A stretch of 64,000 nt of DNA from Planotetraspora kaengkrachanensis (GTDB lineage Bacteria; Actinomycetota; Actinomycetes; Streptosporangiales; Streptosporangiaceae), in NCBI RefSeq assembly GCF_016862895.1, contig NZ_BONV01000015.1, positions 170,061 through 234,060 of the forward strand, in the 5' to 3' direction. The notes under the pieces are model-generated. The model saw only the letters and a program-made list of their open reading frames with translations. It had not been told where the DNA came from and did no database searches. Within the stretch, counting starts at the first letter, position 1, and every line of letters begins with the position of its first letter. Positions 8,347 to 16,566 of this stretch are shown one piece after another. The position numbers were made by a program, and so were the translations under genes.

Positions 8347-9261
8347 ATGACCGCAGAACGGTTCAACGAGCACCGCGACCTCATGATCGGTGTGGCCTAC
8401 CGGATCCTCGGCAGCGCCGCCGACGCCGAGGACGTGGTCCAGGAGGCGTGGCTGCGCTGGTCGGAGATCGACCCGGCGGAGGTCGGCAACCCGAGGGCGT
8501 ATCTCGTCCGGGTGACGACCAACCTCGCGATCGACCGGCTCCGCAAGGTCAAATCGCTGCGGGAGACCTATGTCGGCCCGTGGCTGCCCGAGCCGATCAT
8601 CACGGCGCCGGACGTGGCCGAGCAGGCCGAGGTGGCCGACAGTGTGGAACTGGCCCTCCTGGTCGTGCTGGAGACGTTGTCACCCCTCGAACGTGCCGTC
8701 TTCGTGCTGAGAGAGGCGTTCGGGTTCTCCCACGCCGAGATCGCCGAGATGATCGGCCGGGGCGAGCCCGCCGTACGGCAGCTGGCGAGGCGGGCGCGCG
8801 ACCACGTGCGCGAGCGGCGGCCGCGTTTCGACGTGGACCGGGCGCGGCGCCGTGAGGTGACCGAGCGGTTCATCGGGGCCGCCACCGGCGGCGACCTGGA
8901 CGGCCTCATGGCGATGCTGGCGGCGGAGGTCACGCTGGTCGGCGATGGAGGAGGCAAGGCGAGGGCGCCGCTGCGGATCCTCGAGGGCTCCCGCAACGTC
9001 GCCGCCTTCCTCGCCGCCATCGCGACCGAGGACGGCGTCATCCGGTTCCTCCAGTCGATCGGCGCCCCGCTCACCGCGGACATCGACATGGAGATCACCG
9101 ACGTGAACGGCGGGCCGGGCGTCGTCCTGAGCGCGGAAGGCCGTGTGATCACGGTCATCTCCCTCGTGATCAGCGGAGGACTGATCGAGACCGTCTACCT
9201 CATCGCCAACCCCGACAAGATCGCCCGCCTGTCCGGACCGCCCGCGGACGAGGAGGCCTGA
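8347..9261 (+). CDS. sigJ: ECF41-family RNA polymerase sigma factor (SigJ type)
   Basis: A 304-residue sigma factor. Region 2 is at about residues 8-75 (HRDLMIGVAYRILGS, AEDVVQEAWLRW, NLAIDRLRK). A linker holds the ECF41-typical WLPEP segment. Region 4 is at about 105-160 (LSPLERAVFVLREAFGFSH). The C-terminal 130 residues form a SnoaL-like domain ending in NPDKI, close to the NPDKL motif of ECF41 proteins. In that group the extension is fused to the sigma factor and modulates promoter opening in place of a separate anti-sigma factor. ECF41 genes usually sit beside a carboxymuconolactone-decarboxylase, oxidoreductase or epimerase gene, and none is seen here. The start ATG has no clear SD; a leaderless transcript is possible. 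The inducing signal is unknown. Confidence 0.9.
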   Translation: MTAERFNEHRDLMIGVAYRILGSAADAEDVVQEAWLRWSEIDPAEVGNPRAYLVRVTTNLAIDRLRKVKSLRETYVGPWLPEPIITAPDVAEQAEVADSVELALLVVLETLSPLERAVFVLREAFGFSHAEIAEMIGRGEPAVRQLARRARDHVRERRPRFDVDRARRREVTERFIGAATGGDLDGLMAMLAAEVTLVGDGGGKARAPLRILEGSRNVAAFLAAIATEDGVIRFLQSIGAPLTADIDMEITDVNGGPGVVLSAEGRVITVISLVISGGLIETVYLIANPDKIARLSGPPADEEA

Positions 9262-9278
9262 GGGACGCACCCCGGCCT

Positions 9279-9323
9279 CCCCGCACCGGCGCTCCCCTGA
9301 TCGAGATCGGCGCCGGTGCGGGG
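9279..9323. terminator. Bidirectional hairpin between sigJ and the sugar ABC operon
   Basis: A perfect 14-bp inverted repeat (CCCCGCACCGGCGC and complement) separated by 17 nt lies between two convergent genes, and could end transcription from both sides. There is no T-tract. Confidence 0.6.
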
Positions 9324-9330
9324 GCAGGGG

Positions 9331-10320
9331 TCAGCGCCTGGTCCTCGACGAGCCCAGCAGGCGCTGCAGCAGGATGAACAGCAGGAGCAGGACGCCGATC
9401 GCGATCCGCGTCCACCACGAGCTCAGCGTGCCCTGGAACCTGAGGATGGTCTGGATGGTCCCGAGCAGCATGACGCCCAGCACGGTGCCGACCACATAGC
9501 CGGAGCCGCCGGTGAGCAGGGTGCCGCCGATGACCACTGCCGCGATGGCGTCCAGTTCCGTCCCCACCTCGTGCAGCCCGCTCGCGGAGATCGTGTAGAA
9601 GGCGAACAGGATGCCGCCGAGCGCGGAGCACAGACCGCTGACCATGTACGCGCGGATCCTGGTCCGGGCCACCGGCAACCCCATTAGCAGCGCCGACTGG
9701 TCGTTGCCGCCGATGGCGTACACCGCCCTGCCGAAGCGCGTGTAGTGCAACGTCCAGAAAGCGGCGGCGAACACGACCAGCCCGATGAGCACCGTCGGTG
9801 TGACGTTCGTCTCCTCCCCGAGCGGGATCCGCGTCTGCGCCCACTCGGTGAAGAACGGGTGCGTGATCGAGATCTGGTCGACGCTGATGACGAAGCACAG
9901 GCCGCGGGCGAGGAACATCCCGGCCAGCGTCGCGATGAACGGCTGGATCTCGAAATGGTGGATGACGTAGCCCATCCCGAACCCGAACCCGACTCCCACC
10001 AGGAGTACCAGCGGCAGCACGACGGCCACCGGCCAGTGCCACTGTCCGAGCAGGAAGGCGCACAACATGCCCGACAGCGCCGCCACCGCGCCCACCGACA
10101 GGTCGATCCCACCGGTGAGGATGACGAACGTCATACCGATCGCGATGACGAGCAGGAAGCCGTTGTCGATGAACAGGTCGACCACGACCTGGGCGGACCC
10201 GAACGCCGGGTACACGATCGAACCGGCCGCGAACATGGCGACCAGCAGCCCGAAGGTGACCAGGACGGCGGCGTGCTCCCGCCGGATCCGGACGGGGCCC
10301 TTCAAACCGAGCGTGGTCAT
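9331..10320 (-). CDS. Sugar ABC transporter permease, YjfF-like
   Basis: A 329-residue inner-membrane permease with about nine or ten hydrophobic helices. It carries the ribose/galactofuranose permease family signatures MTFVILTGGIDLSVGAV and IGGTLLTGGSGYVVGT. It would pair with the second permease (10317-11369), the double-domain ATPase and the YtfQ-like binding protein to import a sugar. The ATG at 10320 overlaps the preceding stop by 4 bases, indicating translational coupling; the frame upstream of it is a shadow of the other permease gene. This is the last gene of the operon. The sugar is not proven by sequence; galactofuranose is the substrate of the E. coli relative. Confidence 0.87.
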   Translation of the reverse strand: MTTLGLKGPVRIRREHAAVLVTFGLLVAMFAAGSIVYPAFGSAQVVVDLFIDNGFLLVIAIGMTFVILTGGIDLSVGAVAALSGMLCAFLLGQWHWPVAVVLPLVLLVGVGFGFGMGYVIHHFEIQPFIATLAGMFLARGLCFVISVDQISITHPFFTEWAQTRIPLGEETNVTPTVLIGLVVFAAAFWTLHYTRFGRAVYAIGGNDQSALLMGLPVARTRIRAYMVSGLCSALGGILFAFYTISASGLHEVGTELDAIAAVVIGGTLLTGGSGYVVGTVLGVMLLGTIQTILRFQGTLSSWWTRIAIGVLLLLFILLQRLLGSSRTRR

Positions 10321-11369
10321 GCGTTCACCTCCACGTCCGCCGCGGCGGGTGCGGCCGGCGGAGGAGCCTCGGGCCTGGCCCTGCGGCGGAACACCTTCGC
10401 CCGGAAGGCCGGCGACTGGATCAGGCAGACGATCGCCACGACGACCGCCTTGAACACGAGCGTCACCTGCGAGGGGACGCCGGTGGTGTAGATCGTGGTG
10501 GACAAGGTCTGGATGACCAACGCGCCCAGGATGGTGCCCGCCAGGGTGAAGCGGCCGCCGGTCAGCGCCGTGCCGCCGATCACCACCGCGAGGATCGCGT
10601 CCAGTTCCATCCACAGCCCGGCGTTGTTGCCGTCCGCCGTGGAGATGTTGGAGCTGATCATGAGCCCGGCGATGCCCGCGCACAACCCGCAGAAGGTGTA
10701 CGCCAGGACGATGAGCCGCCGGGAGCGGATCCCGACCAGCCGGGACGCCTCCGCGTTGCCGCCGATCGCCTCCAGCAGCATGCCGAGGGCGGTCCGCCGT
10801 ACGGCGAGGCCGGTCAGGGCGACCACCACGGCCACGACGATGACGGCGAACGGCAGCGTCAGCCAGTAGCCGCCCCCGATCAGCTTGTACGGCGGGCTGT
10901 TGACGTTGATGTTCTTCCCCGACGTGATCAGCTGGGCGACCCCGCGCCCCGCGACCATGAGGATCAGCGTCGCGATGATGGGCTGGAGTCCGACGCGCGC
11001 CACCAGCAGCCCGTTCCAGAATCCGAGCACCGCGGACAGCGCCAGCGCGAGCGCGACGGCGACCAGCACCCCGGTGACGGCGCCCTGGTCCTGCTGACCG
11101 CTGATGAGGTAGCAGGCGAGTGCCCCCGAGATCGCCACCACCGCGCCGACCGACAGGTCGATCCCGCCGGTGGCGATCACGACGGTCATTCCCAGCGCGA
11201 TGAGCATGAGGGGCGAGCCGAGCAGCAGGATGTCCACCAGGCTGCCGTAGAGGTGACCGTTCCTCACCTGGACGGAGAAGAACCCCGGGGTGACGACGAC
11301 GTTGGCCAGCAGCATGACGACCAGCACGGCGGCCGGCCAGAAGAGACGGTGCCCGGTGACTGCCTTCAT
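10317..11369 (-). CDS. Sugar ABC transporter permease, YtfT-like
   Basis: A 350-residue permease with about ten transmembrane helices and the family text MTVVIATGGIDLSVGAV and VVIGGTALTGGRFTLAGT. The C-terminal tail is cytoplasmic, rich in Pro and Ala (RRRARPEAPPPAAPAAAD). It overlaps both neighbours by 4 bases (ATGA), so translation is coupled through the ATPase-permease-permease segment. The two permeases are paralogous and presumably form a heterodimeric channel. Confidence 0.87.
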   Translation of the reverse strand: MKAVTGHRLFWPAAVLVVMLLANVVVTPGFFSVQVRNGHLYGSLVDILLLGSPLMLIALGMTVVIATGGIDLSVGAVVAISGALACYLISGQQDQGAVTGVLVAVALALALSAVLGFWNGLLVARVGLQPIIATLILMVAGRGVAQLITSGKNINVNSPPYKLIGGGYWLTLPFAVIVVAVVVALTGLAVRRTALGMLLEAIGGNAEASRLVGIRSRRLIVLAYTFCGLCAGIAGLMISSNISTADGNNAGLWMELDAILAVVIGGTALTGGRFTLAGTILGALVIQTLSTTIYTTGVPSQVTLVFKAVVVAIVCLIQSPAFRAKVFRRRARPEAPPPAAPAAADVEVNA

Positions 11370-12877
11370 GATGTCGTTCCGTTCGCGATGATCTCCAGGA
11401 TCCCCTCGGGCGTGACGGAGCCGGTGTCGCCGATCTCGGCGATCAGGCGACGGTCGCGGAGGATTTCGATCTTGTGACTGATCCGCAGGACCTCCTCGAG
11501 CTCCGCGGAGACGAACAGGACGGCGACGCCGTCCTCCGCCAGTGAGACGACGAGTTTCTGGATCTCGGCCTTGGCGCCGACGTCGATGCCCCGGGTCGGC
11601 TCGTCGAGGATGAGCAGCTTCGGCTGGGTGATGAGCCAGCGGGCGAGCAGCACCTTCTGCTGGTTGCCGCCGCTGAGGTTGCGGGCCGGCATGTCCGGAT
11701 CGGCCGGGGTGATCCTGAGCGCGGTCATGTAGCGCCCGACCAGCTCCTGGCGCCTGGCCTGCGACAGAGGCCGCAGCCAGCCGTTGGCGGCCTGCAACGC
11801 GAGCACGATGTTCTCACCGACGGTCAGGTCCTCGATGAGTCCCTCGCTCTTGCGGTTCTCCGGGCAGAACGCGACGCCATGCTGGATCGCGGCGTTCGGA
11901 CTCCGCAGCGGCACGGACGCACCGCCGAGGGCGACCGTGCCGGAGTCGGCGAGGTCCGCGCCGAACATCAGCCGCGCCGCCTCCGTACGGCCCGAGCCCA
12001 GCAGCCCGGCGAGACCGACCACCTCACCGGGATGGATCTCCAGGTCGAACGGCGCGATCGCACCCCTGCGGCCGACGCCGTCGGCCTTGAGCACGGGCTC
12101 GGCCTGGACGCGGGCCGTCTCGTCGCGGACGTGCAGCTGCTCGAGCGTACTGAGCGTCCGGCCGGTCATGTGGCCGACGAGGTCGATCCGGCTGAGCCGC
12201 GCGGTCTCGTACTCCCCGACCAGGGCGCCGTTGCGCAGCACGGTCATCCGGTCGCTCACCTCGTAGACCTGGTCGAGGAAGTGCGAGACGAACAAAATCG
12301 CCACTCCGTCGTCGCGGAGCCTGCGCATGACCGTGAACAGCTGCTCGACCTCGTCGCGGTCCAGGCTGGACGTGGGCTCGTCCAGGATCAGCACCTTCGC
12401 CGAGATGTCGACCGCGCGGACGATCGCCACGAGTTGCTGGATGGCCAGGGAACACGTGCCGAGCCGCGCACCCGGGTCGACGTCCACGCCGAACCGGGTG
12501 AGCAGCTCGGCCGCCCGGCGGCGGATCTCACGCCATCGGATCGCGCCGGCCTTCGACGGCTCACGGCCGATGAAGACGTTCTCCGCCACGGTCAGGTTCG
12601 GGCAGAGGTTCACCTCCTGGTAGACGGTGCTGATGCCGAGGCTCTGCGCGTGCTGCGGGCCGGTGACCGTGACCCGCTCACCGCCGAGCCGCACCTCCCC
12701 CGCGTCCGCGGAGTGCACCCCGGTCAGCACCTTGATGAGGGTGGACTTCCCGGCCCCGTTCTCGCCCATCAGGGCGTGGATCTCTCCGGGAAACAGCCGG
12801 AAGTCGACATCGGCCAGCGCCCGCACTCCCGGAAATCCCTTGCTGACGCCGATCATCTCCAGCACGGCTCCGGGCAT
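11366..12877 (-). CDS. Sugar ABC transporter ATP-binding protein with two nucleotide-binding domains, YtfR-like
   Basis: A 503-residue ATPase made of two fused ABC domains, as in RbsA/YtfR. The first has a canonical Walker A (GENGAGKS, about residues 38-45), a Walker B in KVLILDEPTSSLD and a relaxed signature (CSLAIQQLVAI). The second has a degenerate P-loop region (GLLGSGRTE) but a good signature (LSGGNQQKVLLARW) and Walker B (LLILDEPTRGIDVG). That asymmetry is normal for the family. It powers sugar import through the two adjacent permeases. The ATG at 12877 is preceded by a GAGAGGAGC-type SD. A hairpin separates it from the binding-protein gene. Confidence 0.9.
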   Translation of the reverse strand: MPGAVLEMIGVSKGFPGVRALADVDFRLFPGEIHALMGENGAGKSTLIKVLTGVHSADAGEVRLGGERVTVTGPQHAQSLGISTVYQEVNLCPNLTVAENVFIGREPSKAGAIRWREIRRRAAELLTRFGVDVDPGARLGTCSLAIQQLVAIVRAVDISAKVLILDEPTSSLDRDEVEQLFTVMRRLRDDGVAILFVSHFLDQVYEVSDRMTVLRNGALVGEYETARLSRIDLVGHMTGRTLSTLEQLHVRDETARVQAEPVLKADGVGRRGAIAPFDLEIHPGEVVGLAGLLGSGRTEAARLMFGADLADSGTVALGGASVPLRSPNAAIQHGVAFCPENRKSEGLIEDLTVGENIVLALQAANGWLRPLSQARRQELVGRYMTALRITPADPDMPARNLSGGNQQKVLLARWLITQPKLLILDEPTRGIDVGAKAEIQKLVVSLAEDGVAVLFVSAELEEVLRISHKIEILRDRRLIAEIGDTGSVTPEGILEIIANGTTS

Positions 12878-12901
12878 GCTGGGGCTCCTCTCAGAGAGAA
12901 G

Positions 12902-12923
12902 GCGAGGGGCCCCGTCCCCTCGC
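12902..12923 (-). terminator. Intercistronic hairpin between binding-protein and ATPase genes
   Basis: A GCGAGGGG/CCCCTCGC stem with a 6-nt loop lies in the 83-bp gap. In binding-protein-dependent importers such stems often lower expression of the membrane genes relative to the binding protein. That role is inferred. Confidence 0.45.
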
Positions 12924-12960
12924 GCCTGGTCTCAGTGGTCGTGTCTGAGTGGGTCGTATC

Positions 12961-13935
12961 TCAGTACTTGCGGCTCGGCAATGCCTCGGCGGCCTGCTCC
13001 TGGGTGAAGGTGGTCTCCTTCGTGATGATCCGCTTCTCCACCGGCTGGCCGGCCTTGATCTGCTTCACGATCTCCATGAGCTGGTCGCCGAGCAGCGGGC
13101 TGCACTCCGCGATGAAGTTGATCTTGCCGTCGGCCAGCGCCTGCATGCCGTCCTTGACCGCGTCGATCGTGACGATCTTGATGTCCACTCCCGGCTTCTT
13201 GCCGGCCTCCTCGATCGCCTGGATGGCACCGAGGCCCATGTCGTCGTTGTGCGCGAACAGCAGGTCGATCTTGGGGTTGGCCTTGAGGATCGCCGTCATG
13301 ACCTCCTTGCCGTCGGCCCGGGTGAAGTCGCCGCTCTGCGAGGCGATCACCTTGAGGTTCGGGTTCGACGCGATCTTGGCCTCGAAGCCCTTCTTGCGGT
13401 CGATGGCGGGCGCCGACCCGACCGAGCCCTCGAGCTGGACGATGTTCACCGGCCCGGTGGCGTCCTTGTACTCGTTGAGGACCCAGTCGCCGACCGCCTC
13501 GCCCTCCTTGACGAAGTCGGAGCCGAGGAAGGACACGTACAGCGAGGCGTCGGAGTCGACGGCCCGGTCGGTGAGCACGACGGGGATCTTGGCCGCCTGC
13601 GCCTCCTTGAGCACCGCGTCCCAGCCAGTGACGACGACCGGCGAGAACGCGATGACGTCGACCTTCTGCTGGATGTAGGACCGGATCGTGGCGATCTGGT
13701 TCTCCTGCTTCTGCTGCGCGTCGGAGAACTTGAGGTCGATCCCCGCGGTCGACGCCGATTCCTTGATCGACTTGGTGTTCGCCTCGCGCCAGCCGCTCTC
13801 GGAGCCGACCTGCGAGAAGCCCAGCGTGATCTTCCCGTCGTCTGCGGTGGTGGTCCCGCCGGATCCGCTACCGCACGCGGTGACGACGAAGGCCAGGGCG
13901 GCGCTGAGCAGCACTGCCGGCAGCTTCCTTCTCAT
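12961..13935 (-). CDS. Sugar ABC transporter substrate-binding lipoprotein, YtfQ-like
   Basis: A 324-residue periplasmic-binding-type lipoprotein of the PBP1/LacI-fold class. The signal sequence ends in a lipobox-like VTACG, so the Cys at about residue 20 would be lipidated. The mature start ITLGFSQVGSESGWR closely resembles E. coli YtfQ, the galactofuranose receptor. Later landmarks are VDVIAFSPVVVTGWD and LLFAHNDDMGLGA. The ATG at 13935 is chosen because it starts the signal peptide and follows AAGGAGAGAGTA; the upstream frame is not protein-like. It is the first gene of the importer operon, with a LacI-type operator overlapping its promoter. Arabinose or another pentofuranose is an alternative ligand. 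Confidence 0.9.
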   Translation of the reverse strand: MRRKLPAVLLSAALAFVVTACGSGSGGTTTADDGKITLGFSQVGSESGWREANTKSIKESASTAGIDLKFSDAQQKQENQIATIRSYIQQKVDVIAFSPVVVTGWDAVLKEAQAAKIPVVLTDRAVDSDASLYVSFLGSDFVKEGEAVGDWVLNEYKDATGPVNIVQLEGSVGSAPAIDRKKGFEAKIASNPNLKVIASQSGDFTRADGKEVMTAILKANPKIDLLFAHNDDMGLGAIQAIEEAGKKPGVDIKIVTIDAVKDGMQALADGKINFIAECSPLLGDQLMEIVKQIKAGQPVEKRIITKETTFTQEQAAEALPSRKY

Positions 13936-14032
13936 TACTCTCTCCTTGCTTCTTCTCAGGGGGGTGGTGGAGGAGTACGTCGCTCCAGCCGTCCTCCACG
14001 GGTCGGGGACTCGTGGAGCGGATGGTCGACTC

Positions 14033-14061
14033 GATCTAGCATTTGGTTGTGTTTGCGTTAA
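14033..14061 (-). promoter_or_regulatory. Candidate sigma-70-type promoter of the sugar ABC operon
   Basis: On the minus strand TTAACG (14061-14056) and TAGATC (14038-14033) are separated by exactly 17 bases, about 100 bp before the binding-protein start. The -35 hexamer lies inside the LacI operator at 14050-14063, which would give simple repression. Confidence 0.5.
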
Positions 14062-14063
14062 CA
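14050..14063. promoter_or_regulatory. LacI-family operator 1 (binding-protein gene)
   Basis: TGTTTGCGTTAACA is an imperfect palindrome with the TGTT...AACA ends and central CG typical of LacI-family sites. It matches two other sites near the adjacent LacI gene and one at 17694. Confidence 0.75.
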
Positions 14064-14101
14064 TTCATGGCCGTGCGCGTCCCCGGGCACGGGCCACGTT
14101 T

Positions 14102-15139
14102 TCAACCGGGAGGGCTCACACCCGCGCTCTCCCGGACGACGAGCTCGGGCTCGACCTTGAGCCTGCGCTCTCCCAGGACGCCGTCGATCCGGTCGAGCAC
14201 GAGCTGGAAGGCCAGCCGGCCGACCGTGGCGAAGTCCTGGCGGACCGTGGTCAGCGGCGGCCAGAAGTAGGCCGCCTCCGGGATGTCGTCGAACCCGACC
14301 ACGCTGACATCCTCGGGAACCCTTCGCCCCGCCTCCCTCAGGGCTCTGAGCAGTCCCATGGCCATCTGGTCGTTGGCCGCGAACACGGCGGTCAGATCGT
14401 CCTCAAGGGCGAGGCGACGGCCGAGTTCGTGGCCCGAGCGCGCGGACCAGTCCCCGACCAGAGGCTCGCGGACCTCACGGCCCTCGGCCTCCAGCACCGA
14501 CCGCCATCCGGCGACGCGCGCGTTGGCGTCCACCCAGTTGGCCGGGCCGGACAGATGCCACACCGTCCGGTGACCGAGACTGAGAAGATGGCGAGTCGCC
14601 CGTGCCGCCCCCGCGTGCTGGTCGACCATGACCACGGGAAAGGGCACTCCGTCCCCCGCGTCGACCGCGACCGCGGGCAGGTCCGGCGGCAGGTGCCGCA
14701 GCCCGTCGGTCGCGGACTCGTGCGGGGCGACGATGATGACGCCGTCCACCGACTGGGAGGTGAGCCGGCCGACGCCCTCCGCGATCGACTTGCGGTTGAG
14801 CGCGTCCAGACTCGCGATGCTGACCGAGTACTCGTTCTGCCTCGCCGCCCGCTCGATCGCGTAGAGCGTGGACGCGGGGCCGTACTGGGTGGTGTCGAAG
14901 CTGACCACGCCCAGGACGCCCGACCTGCCGGTGACCAGGACCCGTGCCGCGGAGTTGGGCCGGTAGCCCAGCTCCTGCACGGCGGCCAGGACGCGCGCCC
15001 TGGTTTCCGGCCGCACCTTCTCCGGCGCGTTGAGCACCCGTGAAACCGTCATCGCCGAAACACCGGCGAGTTCGGCCACGTCCTCCATCACGGCCACTTT
15101 CGGCCGATGGGGGATGTCTCCACGCTGCGGAGTCGTCAT
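14102..15139 (-). CDS. LacI-family transcriptional regulator of the adjacent sugar importer
   Basis: A 345-residue LacI/PurR-type repressor. The N-terminal helix-turn-helix (VMEDVAELAGVSAMTVSRVL) is followed by the hinge-helix region (NSAARVLVTGRSG) and a periplasmic-binding-like effector domain (VFAANDQMAMGLLRAL, VSVVGFDDIPEAAYF). It lies upstream of and in the same orientation as the YtfQ-like operon. Matching palindromes lie in front of its own gene and the importer, so it is very likely the local, autoregulating repressor released by the imported sugar. The ATG at 15139 has an AAGGGA-type SD; the longer frame runs through the operators and is rejected. Confidence 0.9.
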   Translation of the reverse strand: MTTPQRGDIPHRPKVAVMEDVAELAGVSAMTVSRVLNAPEKVRPETRARVLAAVQELGYRPNSAARVLVTGRSGVLGVVSFDTTQYGPASTLYAIERAARQNEYSVSIASLDALNRKSIAEGVGRLTSQSVDGVIIVAPHESATDGLRHLPPDLPAVAVDAGDGVPFPVVMVDQHAGAARATRHLLSLGHRTVWHLSGPANWVDANARVAGWRSVLEAEGREVREPLVGDWSARSGHELGRRLALEDDLTAVFAANDQMAMGLLRALREAGRRVPEDVSVVGFDDIPEAAYFWPPLTTVRQDFATVGRLAFQLVLDRIDGVLGERRLKVEPELVVRESAGVSPPG

Positions 15140-15164
15140 GCGTCGTCCCTTCTCGGTTTCCCGA

Positions 15165-15180
15165 GTGTTTGCGATAACAC
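15165..15180. promoter_or_regulatory. LacI-family operator 2 (autoregulatory)
   Basis: GTGTTTGCGATAACAC is a good palindrome 25 bp before the lacI-family start codon. A TTGACG on the minus strand (15193-15188) just upstream may be the -35 box. The site is identical in all 16 bases to the orphan site at 17694. Confidence 0.75.
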
Positions 15181-15276
15181 TCATCCCCGTCAAGGACACA
15201 ATTCGGTTAACCGCACGACCTGCGCAGTGACGAATTCGGCCCGGCCATAAATCGACGAATTCTGAGGTGATTAACG

Positions 15277-15290
15277 TGATAGCGCAAACA
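15277..15290. promoter_or_regulatory. LacI-family operator 3
   Basis: TGATAGCGCAAACA (reverse TGTTTGCGCTATCA) is a third copy of the motif, 112 bp from operator 2 and between the regulator and the EamA gene. It could allow looping with operator 2. Confidence 0.55.
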
Positions 15291-15428
15291 GAAACCTTTT
15301 CGGTGGAGTGCCGGTGAACGGCCGGGCGAACGCTCGAATCGGAAACGCCGGCCCGGCGGCCGCCGCCCGCCCGGCCGCCTTTCGGCGACAGGACCGCACA
15401 GCGACCGCCGGGCAGCGGTCGATTCAAT

Positions 15429-16310
15429 TCACCGGGCCCTTCCGCCGACCTGCGCCCGGGCCAGGACCACGACGGAGGCGAGCAGCAGCGCGCCGCCCGC
15501 GACCTGGCCGGGGCCGGGCCGCTCCCCCAGTGCCACCACGCCGATCACAGCCGCGACCAGCGGCTCCAGCAGCACGACCACCGAGGCGGTCGTCGCGCCG
15601 ACCCGGGTCAGTCCCGAGAAGAACAGCGCGTAGGCCAACGCGGTCGGCACCGCACCGAGATAGGCCAGCACCGGCACGTCCGCATGGGACGGCACCAGCC
15701 CGGAGACTGCCGCCACGGGGAGCAGGCACAGGGCGCCGGCGGAGAACCCGCCCACCGCCCGGCCGTACGGGTCGGCCGCCGACGCCCTGGCGAGCAGCGT
15801 GGTCGCGGCGTAGGACACGGCCGACAGCAGCGCCCAGGCGATCCCCCCGAGGGAGAATGTCCCGTCGCCGCCTGTCATCAGGAGCAGTCCACCCACCGAC
15901 AGGACGATGGCGATCCCCTCGGCCCGGCCCAGCGACTCCCGCAGGAACACGCGGCCGCCGAGCGCGACCAGCACGGGCGTGGCCCCCATGGTGATCATCG
16001 TGGCGAGCGCGACGCCGGTCTCGGCGATCGAGGCGAAGTACGCCACCTGGCACACCGCCATGAGCGGGCCCGCGAGTGCGGCCTCCCGCCAGCCGGTACG
16101 GCCCGCCCGCGGCCGGAGGCGGCCCAGCCGCCGGACGGCGACGAGCAGCGCCGCGCCGATGGCGAACCGCCAGAAGGACACGGCCGCCGGGCCGAGGTCG
16201 CCGGTGCGGGTGAGGAGTGCCCCCGCGGCGCCTCCCGTCCCCCAGGCGATCGCGGCGACGAGGACATAACTGAAACCCTGCCGTTCGGACAGGGTGTGAA
16301 CGCGCGTCAT
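15429..16310 (-). CDS. EamA-family (DMT superfamily) transporter
   Basis: A 293-residue membrane protein with ten predicted helices in two EamA repeats. The first repeat starts with YVLVAAIAWGTGGAAGALL and ends with the RESLGRAEG loop; the second starts with GGIAWALLSAVSYAATTLL and ends with GERPGPGQ. Such proteins export amino acids, purines or other metabolites. The two halves show the family's internal duplication and inverted topology. The substrate is unknown. It is separated from the LacI gene by about 290 bp containing two operators, so it is probably not part of that operon. Confidence 0.85.
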   Translation of the reverse strand: MTRVHTLSERQGFSYVLVAAIAWGTGGAAGALLTRTGDLGPAAVSFWRFAIGAALLVAVRRLGRLRPRAGRTGWREAALAGPLMAVCQVAYFASIAETGVALATMITMGATPVLVALGGRVFLRESLGRAEGIAIVLSVGGLLLMTGGDGTFSLGGIAWALLSAVSYAATTLLARASAADPYGRAVGGFSAGALCLLPVAAVSGLVPSHADVPVLAYLGAVPTALAYALFFSGLTRVGATTASVVVLLEPLVAAVIGVVALGERPGPGQVAGGALLLASVVVLARAQVGGRAR

Positions 16311-16515
16311 CGTGACGTCTCTCTCTGCTGAGTGGTCGATCAGGCCCGGAAGCGGGCAGAGACCACCGGCCCGGCCGTTTCCGGCCCGGCTCGTGAGAGG
16401 GAGTCCGCCCGCTAGGACGCGGGCGGAGGAGAGACGATCAATCGCATGCCCGGACTCTAACAGCCCGTGCGGTCTGGAGAGATTCCGATATCGGCGAAGG
16501 GCGCCTACCCTGGCA

Positions 16516-16558
16516 GGTGGTCGCCCGAGGCGAGGTCAGGTCGCCTCGGGCGGCCACC
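16516..16558 (-). terminator. Hairpin terminator after the dienelactone-hydrolase-family gene
   Basis: An 18-bp inverted repeat (GGTGGTCGCCCGAGGCGA and its complement, one G-T pair) with a 7-nt loop, 8 bases after the minus-strand stop codon. There is no T-tract, as in many actinobacterial terminators. Confidence 0.6.
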
Positions 16559-16566
16559 CTCGGGCG

